A stretch of DNA of 64,000 nucleotides, from assembly GCA_903904855.1 (NCBI GenBank), contig CAIVEH010000042.1, positions 1-64,000 of the forward strand. Direction: 5' to 3'. The DNA comes from an uncultured Bacteroidota bacterium. Lineage in GTDB: Bacteria; Bacteroidota; Bacteroidia; Chitinophagales; Chitinophagaceae. The notes under the pieces are model-generated. The model saw nothing but the letters and a program-made list of their open reading frames with translations, was not told where the DNA came from and ran no database searches. Each line of letters opens with the position of its first letter. Positions within the stretch are counted from its first letter, which is position 1. Made by a program: the position numbers and the translations under genes. Positions 19,488 through 27,876 of the stretch are shown here, piece after piece.

Positions 19488-20885
19488 ATGAAACAACTGA
19501 GTATTACCATTCTGGCTATAATAGCAAGCATTGCGCTATTTACAGCATGTAAAAAGAAGAACGATGCAACTTATGTGTCGGTAAAACAAACGCAGATAGG
19601 TGCGTTTATATCAAGCGATACACTGTGCGGTACAATTAAGGGCACAATGATTTCGGGCAAAACCTACAAGCTTACCTGTCCGGTAACCATTAACTACGGG
19701 GATACAGTACTGATGCAGCGCGGCGTAACTATTGATGTGCAAAATCCGGCAGCATACATTTTGGTGCAGGGTGCCTTTATTTCTTTGGGTACTAAAGATT
19801 CAGCTAACTGGATTACTGTAAAAAGTATAACCAAGGCAGACAACCTGCCAAGTGCGCAGAATACATCAAGCGATCCTGCTTATATCAGCGCTAACCTGTG
19901 GTGCGGTATCCAGTGTGATACAAGCTGCACCATGTGTATCCTGAAATGGACCCACCTCGAATTCTTTGGTGGCACATTCAGCACAACACCTCCAATGAGT
20001 GCTGATAAGGCAGGCAACCAGGCATACGGAGTATATTTCACCAATCCGAACGGAATATTTGTATTCGAAGATTCCTGGTTATATGGCGGTGTAGATGATG
20101 GTATGCGCCCTAATGGTAAGTTCTGTATTATGCGCAGCACATTTGAAAAGGAAGGCAAAGTGGGTGGCGATTGTATTAACCCTAAACAAGGAGGTGTGGG
20201 AATAGCCGCATATAATCTGTTTATAGGCACTGCAACCAACGGAACCAAAGCTTCCGACAAGGGCTCGAGCCTTACAGCGCCGGTAACCCGTTTTGATATG
20301 TACAACAATACCTACGTAAATGGCGGTTACCGCCAGGTTCAGACAGGCCGTGGAGGAGATATCAATCTGGAACAGGGCGCATCAGGAATGGTATACAATA
20401 ACCTGATTGTTAACTGTAAATTCGGATACCGTATTGTAGGTAATCCTGCAGCAGATACTATCAATACTCATTATGGCAATATCTATCAGTACGGTGATGC
20501 AGATTCTATTGTAGACCAGTTTTATCCTGTAGGCTATATTACCAAACCACAGACAACCGACATTCCTTCACCATCGGCTCTGATTCCTAATTTCAGCACT
20601 TATGTAGTTGGCGCTACTTATGATGGCAGTTCACAGACCAAAAAGAACAATCCGAATTTTGTAAATTATCCTCTTCCTTGTCCATCAGGGGCAGTCATTA
20701 ATTATGTCAGCGGATTTGATTTCCATCTTGCGAGCGGATCACCTGCAATTGGAAAAGGGACTACCAGCTTCACCCCATTATCTAATCCAGTGCCAATTGA
20801 TCCGGTATTTGGGGTAACCTCCATAACTCCTCCGGGAGTAGATATTGGTTGCTACCAGTCGAACGGTACCGGTAACCAACATTAA
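19488..20885 (+). CDS. surface lipoprotein with parallel beta-helix character
   Basis: 465 residues. The lipobox LFTACKKK puts Cys near 21. The body has short hydrophobic strands alternating with turns: YILVQGAFISLGT, WITVKSITKAD, CILKWTHLEFFGG, YGVYFTNPNGIFVFEDSWLYGG, FCIMRSTFEK, AAYNLFIG, MVYNNLIVNCKFGYRI. This is the pattern of a right-handed beta-helix. Start 36 bp after the TonB receptor suggests co-expression and a receptor/lipoprotein pair. A strong terminator follows at 20911. No catalytic residues are obvious, so binding of a polymer rather than cleavage is my guess. Confidence 0.75.
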   Translation: MKQLSITILAIIASIALFTACKKKNDATYVSVKQTQIGAFISSDTLCGTIKGTMISGKTYKLTCPVTINYGDTVLMQRGVTIDVQNPAAYILVQGAFISLGTKDSANWITVKSITKADNLPSAQNTSSDPAYISANLWCGIQCDTSCTMCILKWTHLEFFGGTFSTTPPMSADKAGNQAYGVYFTNPNGIFVFEDSWLYGGVDDGMRPNGKFCIMRSTFEKEGKVGGDCINPKQGGVGIAAYNLFIGTATNGTKASDKGSSLTAPVTRFDMYNNTYVNGGYRQVQTGRGGDINLEQGASGMVYNNLIVNCKFGYRIVGNPAADTINTHYGNIYQYGDADSIVDQFYPVGYITKPQTTDIPSPSALIPNFSTYVVGATYDGSSQTKKNNPNFVNYPLPCPSGAVINYVSGFDFHLASGSPAIGKGTTSFTPLSNPVPIDPVFGVTSITPPGVDIGCYQSNGTGNQH

Positions 20886-20910
20886 AATAAAGTTTTATTT
20901 TTTAACAGAA

Positions 20911-20946
20911 TGTCCGCTATCACTCATAACGATAGCGGACATTTTT
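20911..20946 (+). terminator. rho-independent terminator
   Basis: Perfect 11-bp stem TGTCCGCTATC / GATAGCGGACA (20911-20921 with 20931-20941), 9-nt loop, then TTTTTC. It closes the receptor/lipoprotein transcript. Confidence 0.9.
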
Positions 20947-21101
20947 CATAATCAATTCAATGAAAAATAAGCGGGAAGGTTTGCTTGCCATTATCCTGAT
21001 TATAACGATTGGCATAACCTTAATAAACAGCAAAGTAAATGAAAGTAATCAACAGGCAGCAAGCCAATTATTGCCCATATCCACCAGCTTTTAAATATTT
21101 T

Positions 21102-22502
21102 ATGATGATGAAAATTCCACTGATATTGTTTTGTTTTGTTTCGATGGCTTTCTTAGGTGGCAGCCAGGTTTATGCGCAGCCTGATACTTTGAGGGTAATG
21201 GCTTATAATGTTCTTGGTTACGGACAATTCAATCCTTGCCAGGGACCAGACAGTAAGTACAATGCTTATCTTGACACCATAGTACAATTTGCAAACCCAG
21301 ATATAATTGGTCTGGAAAAAATGGGCTCTATACAGACTTCTCCAACTGACTTTGCATATGATGCACCAATAGGTTTTCAGGATTCAATTTTGCAATATGC
21401 GCTTAACCTGGCTTTTCCAGGAAGATTCAATTATTGTATGAATACCAATTTTTCCGGATCAAATACAGAATGCCTTGTTTTTTATAACCAGCATAAACTT
21501 GGTTATCTTGGTATTGTTTGCGCCTATAACAGCGGCGCGGGCAATGAAGATTTTGATACGTACAAATTTTACTACCTCGACCCGAACCTGCCTACTACAC
21601 ACGACACTACATTCCTTTACGTAACCGACAACCATGACATTTCGGGAAGCAGTAACCAGGCGCTTAGAGGTGCTCAGATTGCCGGAGAGATGACAGACAT
21701 AAAAAATCACTTCACCCACCTTGCCAACATGATTAATATGGGTGATTTTAATGTGCGGAACACATCTGAGCCTGTTTACCAAACGCTCACAAATCCTGCG
21801 GATACCAATTTCAGGTATTATGACCCTCCTTTTAATCCCGATCACAACCTTTCTTATCCTGCAGACTGGGATGGCAATCCTGGGGCATTCACCTCCTATC
21901 TGACAACATCAACACGAGTATCAGCAACATTACCAAATGCCTGTGGAACAAGTGGCGGTGGAAAGAATTGGTATGACCACATTTTCCTCTCTCCCTGGAT
22001 TATTAATAATGCCAATTACATCTCATACAGCTCCCATTCCTACCGCACAATAGGTAACGATGGACACCGTCTTAGCAGATCTGTAAATGACCTGCCAGCT
22101 AACACTTCTGCACCAACCTCTGTAATCAATTCTCTATTCCAGATGTCGAACAAATACCCCGTTATGGTTGATCTGTTATTGTGGCCTAATACAACCGGCA
22201 CCAGCCTTCCTGACCCTGAAATCGTACCGTCGGCAGTTGCAGGCAACATTGGAGTTGAAGAACATATAGTTGTAGTAAATCCTGTTGGCTCTGAGCTTAT
22301 AATCAATTGCAGTAGCGGGCTGAACAGTAAAACCCTTAGCCTTATATGTACAGATATGCTGGGAAGACTGATGATAAGAGAGCAGGTGCAACCGGACAAT
22401 GGATTGATACATATTCCATGCAAGCTTGTTCAGGGAATTTATTTCCTGAATGTCTCCGAGGCAGGCAAAGTTGTCAGCCAGACAGTATTGCGGAAGGAGT
22501 AG
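21102..22502 (+). CDS. secreted endonuclease/exonuclease/phosphatase-fold hydrolase with T9SS tail
   Basis: About 466 residues from the ATG at 21102, the first of three consecutive Met codons (21102, 21105, 21108); a longer frame starts at 21039 but adds a hydrophilic leader. The signal peptide ends at QVYAQ. The metal-dependent hydrolase fold shows RVMAYNVLGYG, PDIIGLEKMG, YVTDNHDISGSS, NMGDFNV and a terminal DGHR. These correspond to the Asn, Glu, Asp/Asn and His sites of DNase I-like enzymes. After about 395 comes a T9SS domain (LSLICTDMLGRLMIRE, GIYFLNVSEAGKVVSQTV). It could be a surface nuclease or phosphodiesterase; specificity is not visible. Confidence 0.85.
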   Translation: MMMKIPLILFCFVSMAFLGGSQVYAQPDTLRVMAYNVLGYGQFNPCQGPDSKYNAYLDTIVQFANPDIIGLEKMGSIQTSPTDFAYDAPIGFQDSILQYALNLAFPGRFNYCMNTNFSGSNTECLVFYNQHKLGYLGIVCAYNSGAGNEDFDTYKFYYLDPNLPTTHDTTFLYVTDNHDISGSSNQALRGAQIAGEMTDIKNHFTHLANMINMGDFNVRNTSEPVYQTLTNPADTNFRYYDPPFNPDHNLSYPADWDGNPGAFTSYLTTSTRVSATLPNACGTSGGGKNWYDHIFLSPWIINNANYISYSSHSYRTIGNDGHRLSRSVNDLPANTSAPTSVINSLFQMSNKYPVMVDLLLWPNTTGTSLPDPEIVPSAVAGNIGVEEHIVVVNPVGSELIINCSSGLNSKTLSLICTDMLGRLMIREQVQPDNGLIHIPCKLVQGIYFLNVSEAGKVVSQTVLRKE

Positions 22503-22514
22503 TGTTGCTGAGAT

Positions 22515-23159
22515 TTACCTTGTCATCTGCAGATATTCGGAATGGGATATTATTTTATAGTCTGCCGGCACTCTGAAAACCGCATTATCTACAGGCACGG
22601 GCTCAATTTTTATCGCTTCAAACCGCACAGACAATCCGGATTCATCTTTATAAAAGAATTCAAGCGGCAGAAAATCGGCAGCAGGGAACCGTTCATAAGT
22701 AACAGGTTGCAGTGGTTTCCAGTCTTTTGAATAAGTGATAAGAGTTCGGGAACCATCGTGATAAACAATATTGCCGCTATATGCAGATAAACCAGCAATT
22801 TTTTTATTCTCATTTTTCACATTGGTTATTGTATAAACCTTGAATTTTTCCTGGTCTTTTAGCAGGTCCTCCATCGTTAGTTCGATGGCATACTTTTTAC
22901 CGTTCCGGTTCTGCAGCGATAATACTTTGTTAGTAGTGCAATTTATGATAATGGTATAATCCAGAGAAGACAGTTTCATTTCCTTTCTGATCTGATCTCC
23001 TTTAATGGTAATGGTATAGATTCCGGGTTTCATTTCGGGATCGTCAGGGCCCATTTTTACCTGGTAAACTATTGTTCCTTCACTAAACGGTTTTTGGGCT
23101 GCCACATGAATTGAGAGACAGGAAAGGAGCATCAGAAAGGCAACAGTTATCTGTTTCAT
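22515..23159 (-). CDS. exported protein of unknown function
   Basis: 214 residues with a signal peptide (1-21). The mature part is a mostly beta protein: EGTIVYQVKMG, YTITIKGDQIRKEM, NRNGKKYAIEL, YSGNIVYHDGSRTLITYSKDW, and a C-terminal VDNAVFRVPADYKII. The pattern of clustered beta strands with KM/K-rich edges resembles DUF4412/GLPGLI-like Bacteroidota periplasmic proteins, but I cannot assign it firmly. It converges with the secreted hydrolase gene (12 bp between stops). Confidence 0.65.
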   Translation of the reverse strand: MKQITVAFLMLLSCLSIHVAAQKPFSEGTIVYQVKMGPDDPEMKPGIYTITIKGDQIRKEMKLSSLDYTIIINCTTNKVLSLQNRNGKKYAIELTMEDLLKDQEKFKVYTITNVKNENKKIAGLSAYSGNIVYHDGSRTLITYSKDWKPLQPVTYERFPAADFLPLEFFYKDESGLSVRFEAIKIEPVPVDNAVFRVPADYKIISHSEYLQMTR

Positions 23160-23336
23160 AATCGAACACCTTGTGGAGATTAAGACCAGGCTAATAATGA
23201 TAGACGTTAATAATTACGATACAAATTACCATATTTATAACAATTACAACGGTTTTATAGCCAAATTATTATTAAGCAAACATTTCAAAGGCTTAAAGTT
23301 CGTACATTGCTTTGTTTTAAAAATCAGGATAGTGCT

Positions 23337-25022
23337 ATGGCGTTTTTGAAAAATTTTAATAAAACCAAGGGGTTTATTGCAGGAGTGCTTCTTTCCGGCA
23401 CTGCGTTTCTTTTTATACATGGCAAAACTACTGACCCCTATTTCGAAATATCTAAAAACCTGGATATTTATGCCAACCTTTTCAGGGAACTGAATACCTA
23501 TTATGTTGATCCGATAGAACCTGGCAAACTTGTTAAATCTGGTGTGGATGCAATGCTTGAAGACCTGGATCCCTATACCAACTATATTACCGAGTCGGAT
23601 ATTGAAGAGTATGAATTCATGACCACAGGAAAGTATGGTGGCATTGGCGCCAGTATGCGCAAAAAAGGCGAGGATATCTATATTGGCGATGTGTATGAAA
23701 ACAGCCCTGCCCAGAATGCTGGTCTTCATCCCGGAGATATGCTTGAATCGATAGATAACCAGTTTGTGAGGGGTAAAACAATTGAGGAACTCAGCATTCT
23801 GCTAAAAGGCTCTCCTGGCACCCAGATTAAAATGAAGGTCAAAGATGCATTTTCACATCTCGAATCTGAAAAGCTGATAACCAGAGGGGAAATTGAAATT
23901 TCTAGTGTGCCTTATTACAGTCTAATTGGCGAACAGAATAATATTGCCTATGTGCGCCTCACCCAGTTTACCCAGGGATGCGCAAGGCAGGTAAAGGATG
24001 CTTTTGACAGCCTCCAACGCGCACAACCTGCACTGAAAGGGTTAGTACTTGACCTCAGGAATAACCCCGGTGGATTGCTGGATGAAGCTGTAGCATTGTG
24101 CAATATTTTTGTAGATAAAAACCAGCTTGTTGTCAGCACCAAGGGAAAGATACCCGATATGGATAAGGAGTACCGGACTCCATCAATGGTATGGAATAAG
24201 GATATACCGCTGACAGTTTTGGTTAACCATTCTTCTGCATCGGCATCCGAAATTGTTGCTGGCACTATGCAGGACCTCGACAGGGGTGTAATAATAGGCG
24301 AACGATCTTATGGCAAGGGGCTGGTGCAGATAACAAGGCCACTGGGTTTTAATGCACGCCTCAAGCTGACCATTGCCCGGTATTATACCCCCAGCGGCCG
24401 CTGCATACAGGCTATTGATTATGCACACCGCAACCCTGATGGCAGTGTGGGTAATGTGCCCGACTCGCTGAAAAAATCTTACAAAACAAAAATGGGCCGT
24501 ACAGTGCGCAGCGGTGGTGGTATTGAGCCCGATATTCATATAAAAGATGAACCTACAAGTATGATATCCGTTACGCTTTATACCAAAAACTACTTCTTCG
24601 ATTACGCCACAGAATATGCCAGCAAGCACACATCAATACCCCCGGCCAGCAAGTTTTCGCTGAGCGATGATGAGTTTAACCAGTTTTCAAAATGGCTGGG
24701 GAACAGGGATTATTCTTACCAGACTGAAACGGAGCATGGCCTGGATTCGCTCCAGAAAATGGCTATAAAAGAAAAATACTACGACGATGCAAAAGACCAG
24801 TTCGAAGCGCTGAGATCAAAACTATCGCACGACAAAAAGCAGGACCTGCTGAAGCATAAAGACCAGGTAAAGCATATGCTGGAGAATGAGATTGCCTCAA
24901 GGTATTATTATGTGCGCGGCCGCATAGCTCAGGGGTTGCAGTATGATAAGGAGCTGGATAAAGCCCTTGCATTAATCACCCATCCTGAAGAGTATCAGGC
25001 GGTATTGAAACCGGGGAAATAG
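23337..25022 (+). CDS. C-terminal processing peptidase (S41, Ctp-like)
   Basis: 561 residues from the ATG at 23337; a longer frame from 23307 adds ten residues. An N-terminal membrane anchor (IAGVLLSGTAFLFIHG) is followed by the N-terminal helical part, a PDZ domain at about 85-165 (GDVYENSPAQNAGLHPGDML) and the S41 core. The catalytic Ser is in VNHSSASASEIVAG and the Lys in GERSYGKGLVQ. The remaining ~170 residues are helical. These proteases trim periplasmic or membrane proteins. Lone gene divergent from the exported protein gene. Confidence 0.92.
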   Translation: MAFLKNFNKTKGFIAGVLLSGTAFLFIHGKTTDPYFEISKNLDIYANLFRELNTYYVDPIEPGKLVKSGVDAMLEDLDPYTNYITESDIEEYEFMTTGKYGGIGASMRKKGEDIYIGDVYENSPAQNAGLHPGDMLESIDNQFVRGKTIEELSILLKGSPGTQIKMKVKDAFSHLESEKLITRGEIEISSVPYYSLIGEQNNIAYVRLTQFTQGCARQVKDAFDSLQRAQPALKGLVLDLRNNPGGLLDEAVALCNIFVDKNQLVVSTKGKIPDMDKEYRTPSMVWNKDIPLTVLVNHSSASASEIVAGTMQDLDRGVIIGERSYGKGLVQITRPLGFNARLKLTIARYYTPSGRCIQAIDYAHRNPDGSVGNVPDSLKKSYKTKMGRTVRSGGGIEPDIHIKDEPTSMISVTLYTKNYFFDYATEYASKHTSIPPASKFSLSDDEFNQFSKWLGNRDYSYQTETEHGLDSLQKMAIKEKYYDDAKDQFEALRSKLSHDKKQDLLKHKDQVKHMLENEIASRYYYVRGRIAQGLQYDKELDKALALITHPEEYQAVLKPGK

Positions 25023-25126
25023 CTTAGTGCATCAGCCTTCTGGTTCTTTATGTAATAGTATCTAATAAGTGTATTGCATTCCAGATAATTTATGCTTCAT
25101 AACAAAGTTAGGTGAACTTATTGGGT

Positions 25127-25693
25127 TTACAAGCCAATCCCTGCCCAGTTCTTCAACAACTGCAGGCCAAATTCAGTACCCACAGATTCAGGATGGAACT
25201 GCACTCCGGTGCAAGGATATTGTTTATGTGCCAGTGCCATAATTGTTCCGTCGGCAGTATGTGCAATGGCCTGCAGCCCTGTATGCTCAAAATCATCAAC
25301 AGCCAGTGAATGATAGCGCATGGCGGTAAACGGATCAGGGATGCCCTGAAACAATGGATGATTGGCATGATGCACTTCACTGGTTTTGCCATGCATCGGG
25401 TAAGATGTATGCACCAGCTTTGCACCGAAATACATGCCTAAAGCCTGGTGACCCAGGCATACTCCCAGGATGGGTGTATGCTTATGAAAATGATCAATAA
25501 CCGGCAGGGTAATGCCTGCCTGTAAAGGTGTTTCGGGGCCAGGTGAAATGATTATTCTTGAAGGGTTGATATCAATTAACTGGCTCAGGGAAATTTCATC
25601 ATTGCGGTATACTTTGAATTCATTACCTGTCTGCAACAGGTAATGGAGCAATATGTAAGTGAACGAATCGTAATTATCAATGAGCACCCACAT
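25127..25693 (-). CDS. anthranilate/aminodeoxychorismate synthase glutamine amidotransferase component
   Basis: 188 residues from the ATG at 25693, where MWVLIDNYDSFTY opens the typical start of the family; a longer frame to 25759 is unlikely. Class I glutaminase motifs are present: the SPGPETP oxyanion site, GVCLGHQALG with the nucleophilic Cys, and QFHPESV with the catalytic His and Glu. It supplies ammonia to TrpE or PabB; with no trp genes around I cannot choose between TrpG and PabA. It overlaps the CvpA gene by 17 bp, so the two are probably cotranslated. Confidence 0.9.
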   Translation of the reverse strand: MWVLIDNYDSFTYILLHYLLQTGNEFKVYRNDEISLSQLIDINPSRIIISPGPETPLQAGITLPVIDHFHKHTPILGVCLGHQALGMYFGAKLVHTSYPMHGKTSEVHHANHPLFQGIPDPFTAMRYHSLAVDDFEHTGLQAIAHTADGTIMALAHKQYPCTGVQFHPESVGTEFGLQLLKNWAGIGL

Positions 25694-26231
25694 GATCTGG
25701 TAATTTCTGATTGATGGTATCGAAGAAATGCTCCAGGTTGCTGAATGTATCTTTGGCAAATGGCAACAATTTACCTACCTGCTCAAAAAACCACGGAGCC
25801 AGCAGCGACAGCCTTCCGTAAGTGTGTGATGCGGCAATAGTTTCGGGAGTAATGATGTGCATACGGCTGCCGATCCACAATAATGAACTCCACAAAACAG
25901 CTCCCAGAAATGCATAAAGCAAGCCGCCAATAAGCCTGTTGACAATGCCCAGCATTAGGGCCTCAAAGGCATTTTCAATAATTTTACCAATAAGCCGTAC
26001 TATAATAACAACCACAATAAACAGCAAAACATAACTTACTACCTGCACCCAGCCCGAGGAAACATACCCCTTGGCCAGCATCCATGCTGCAAAAGACTGC
26101 GAAAGTTTTAAGGCACAGATGATTCCCAGCAATATAGCCAGCACAGAGAATGCCGCAAGGATGAACCCCTTCATATATCCCCTGATAAAAAACAGGACAA
26201 TAAGGATAATGCCGATTACGTCGAGGATCAT
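25677..26231 (-). CDS. CvpA family membrane protein
   Basis: 184 residues with four transmembrane segments (about 4-22, 27-48, 64-84, 100-122) and the family pattern of a MILDVIGIILIVLFFIRGYMKG opening and an SGWVQVVSYVLLFIVV middle. E. coli CvpA is needed for colicin V production, but most members, like this one, stand apart from colicin genes and their role is open. It lies first in a two-gene unit with the amidotransferase gene. Confidence 0.88.
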   Translation of the reverse strand: MILDVIGIILIVLFFIRGYMKGFILAAFSVLAILLGIICALKLSQSFAAWMLAKGYVSSGWVQVVSYVLLFIVVVIIVRLIGKIIENAFEALMLGIVNRLIGGLLYAFLGAVLWSSLLWIGSRMHIITPETIAASHTYGRLSLLAPWFFEQVGKLLPFAKDTFSNLEHFFDTINQKLPDHVGAH

Positions 26232-26326
26232 TGGGGAGGCTTAAGTCTAAAGTAGTTAGTCGTTAGTAGGAGAATTGAAAAAAGAGATACGAGATTTAAT
26301 CACGTAATGATTTGTTGTGTACTATA

Positions 26327-26359
26327 AGATTTGACAACTTTTTAAAAGTTGTCAAATCT
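26327..26359. terminator. long perfect inverted repeat, possible bidirectional terminator
   Basis: Arms AGATTTGACAACTTTT (26327-26342) and AAAAGTTGTCAAATCT (26344-26359) are exact complements with one base between. It lies between CvpA upstream and YqeY and follows the YqeY stop at 26382 on the minus strand. There is no U tract outside the stem except the T/A run at the tip, so termination is plausible but not proved. Confidence 0.5.
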
Positions 26360-26381
26360 GAATCATCAAGGTTGAGTCTTC

Positions 26382-26831
26382 TTATGCCAACAGCTGCTTC
26401 ACCATATCCGATATAGCCTTGCCATCTATTTTGCCGGCAAGCTGCTTGCTGGCTACGCCCATTACCTTGCCCATATCGGCCGGCGATTTTGCGCCTACCT
26501 GGCTGATGATAGCCTGTAGTTCGGCCTTTAATTCATCGGGGCTCATTTGTTTGGGCAGGAATTTTTCTATAATCGCCAGTTCTTCTCTTTCTTTTGAAGC
26601 AAGGTCTTCGCGGTTTTGTTTTTCAAAAATTTCCAGCGAATCGCGGCGTTGCTTGGCCAGCTTCTGCAGCATCTTAACTTCTGTAGCTTCACTGATAGCG
26701 CCACTCGCGCCTTCTGAAGTTTTTTCAATAATTATTGCGGCCTTAATGGCGCGGAGCGAACGTAGTGCGGCTTCATCTTTGGCGCGCATGGCGTTCTTCA
26801 GTTCTTCCATTACTTTTTCTTCGAGAGCCAT
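26382..26831 (-). CDS. GatB/YqeY domain protein
   Basis: 149 residues, the usual size for YqeY. It shows the helical pattern of the family: MEELKNAMRAKDEAALRSLRAIKAAIIIEK, then LQKLAKQRRDSLEIFEKQNR, EEAIIEKFLPKQMSPDELKAEL and SPADMGKVMGVASKQLAGKIDGKAI. YqeY resembles the C-terminal domain of the amidotransferase subunit GatB and is thought to act in tRNA-related metabolism. Cytoplasmic. The upstream 50 bp contain TTTGGAATT-type microrepeats. Confidence 0.9.
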   Translation of the reverse strand: MALEEKVMEELKNAMRAKDEAALRSLRAIKAAIIIEKTSEGASGAISEATEVKMLQKLAKQRRDSLEIFEKQNREDLASKEREELAIIEKFLPKQMSPDELKAELQAIISQVGAKSPADMGKVMGVASKQLAGKIDGKAISDMVKQLLA

Positions 26832-26837
26832 ATTTGT

Positions 26838-26882
26838 GTGGAATTTGTTGTTTGGAATTGGAATTTATTGATTGGAATTTGG
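26838..26882. repeat. GGAATTT-type microrepeat
   Basis: Several TTGGAATT words (26852, 26858, 26870) lie upstream of the YqeY gene. A related, longer run occurs at 51868-51966 and a weaker one at 200-232. Such short repeats are scattered in intergenic spaces here; no function is known. Confidence 0.5.
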
Positions 26883-26887
26883 CTTTT

Positions 26888-27232
26888 TTACTGATTCGCG
26901 CCTGTTTCTAGAGCAGCATTCGCTTTAGTATGGAAACTTTTTGCAAAGGCTTTCAATTCATTGCAGAGCTCATCATTTTTTGTGGCACGATGGTAAGTAT
27001 CGGCCATGCCCATAAATGTCTGGAAATAAAAATCATTCATCTCATTTACCAGCATTTTGGTGGTCCATAAATCTATTCTTGCAGCTTCTTTAGCTTCTCC
27101 GTTCCAGAAGCCCATAAGCATGGCTTTTGAGTTCTGCCAGTCTTTAACGCCTCCATCCGGCGCTATCCAGGCAATATTTTCAGGCATATTGTCTTCTGCC
27201 AGTTCTACCTGTACGGTTATGTTGGATTTCAT
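26888..27232 (-). CDS. gldC: gliding motility protein GldC
   Basis: 114 residues starting at the ATG at 27232 (MKSNITVQVELAEDNMPENI); the five-codon leader to 27247 is unlikely. The GldC signature is present: WIAPDGGVKD, SKAMLMGFWN, EAARIDLWTTKMLVNEMNDFY and TFMGMADTYHRAT. GldC is a small cytoplasmic protein needed for gliding and T9SS function in Flavobacterium. It is consistent with the T9SS cargo seen across the window. GldC alone does not prove gliding; it is conserved in non-gliders too. Confidence 0.88.
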   Translation of the reverse strand: MKSNITVQVELAEDNMPENIAWIAPDGGVKDWQNSKAMLMGFWNGEAKEAARIDLWTTKMLVNEMNDFYFQTFMGMADTYHRATKNDELCNELKAFAKSFHTKANAALETGANQ

Positions 27233-27508
27233 CGGGCAAAAATACAATGTTGTTCTGCATTTTTCAATAAATTAATGGAGGTGGTATTCTCCTCTAAACA
27301 GAAATAATAACTGGAGCTCCTATTTGTTGTATTTATTTTATTTCTCAAATAGTGCATACTACCCTATTTCGTGCAAAATTCACTGATTCGTAAAAATTAA
27401 CCAATACCAAAAACTGACAAGCTTCTACTTAATAGCCCCAACTTTAATCTCAGGCGGAGCAAAAGACCCTACCTATTGAAACAAAACAGGTTAAATTGCG
27501 TTATTATT

Positions 27509-27871
27509 ATGATGAGGATATTGATCATTGCATTGATAGCATTTTCGGCACTGTGCATTGTTGCGTGTAAAAAGGGGGATGCAATACCTACAGTATCAGG
27601 TACAATAAATGGTGTACCTGCTGTTACCTTATACGGAACAACCAACAAACCAGTAGATTATATTTTGATCGCCACCAGCGGCGTATCGAAAATTATCTCG
27701 TATGGCGGTGTGGTATATAACTATTATACTTCACCGGCTAATGGCATCTATGTTGTTATATCTCCGACTTATGGAGTAGTCGGCACGATGGATACAGTAA
27801 ACAATAAAACGGTTATCCAGTTTACAGCGCCATTTAACCCATTTGCCAGTTCAAAATATACATCGAGGTAA
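27509..27871 (+). CDS. predicted lipoprotein, unknown
   Basis: About 120 residues starting at the Met pair MMR (27509 or 27512); an upstream ATG at 27476 gives an unsuitable leader. LIALIAFSALCIVACKKG is a classical lipobox with Cys near 20. The mature part is beta-rich (VSGTINGVPAVTLYG, YYTSPANGIYVVISPTYG, NKTVIQFTAPFNPF) and has no recognised family. The stop is six bases from the end of the convergent receptor gene. Confidence 0.65.
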   Translation: MMRILIIALIAFSALCIVACKKGDAIPTVSGTINGVPAVTLYGTTNKPVDYILIATSGVSKIISYGGVVYNYYTSPANGIYVVISPTYGVVGTMDTVNNKTVIQFTAPFNPFASSKYTSR

Positions 27872-27876
27872 CCCGA

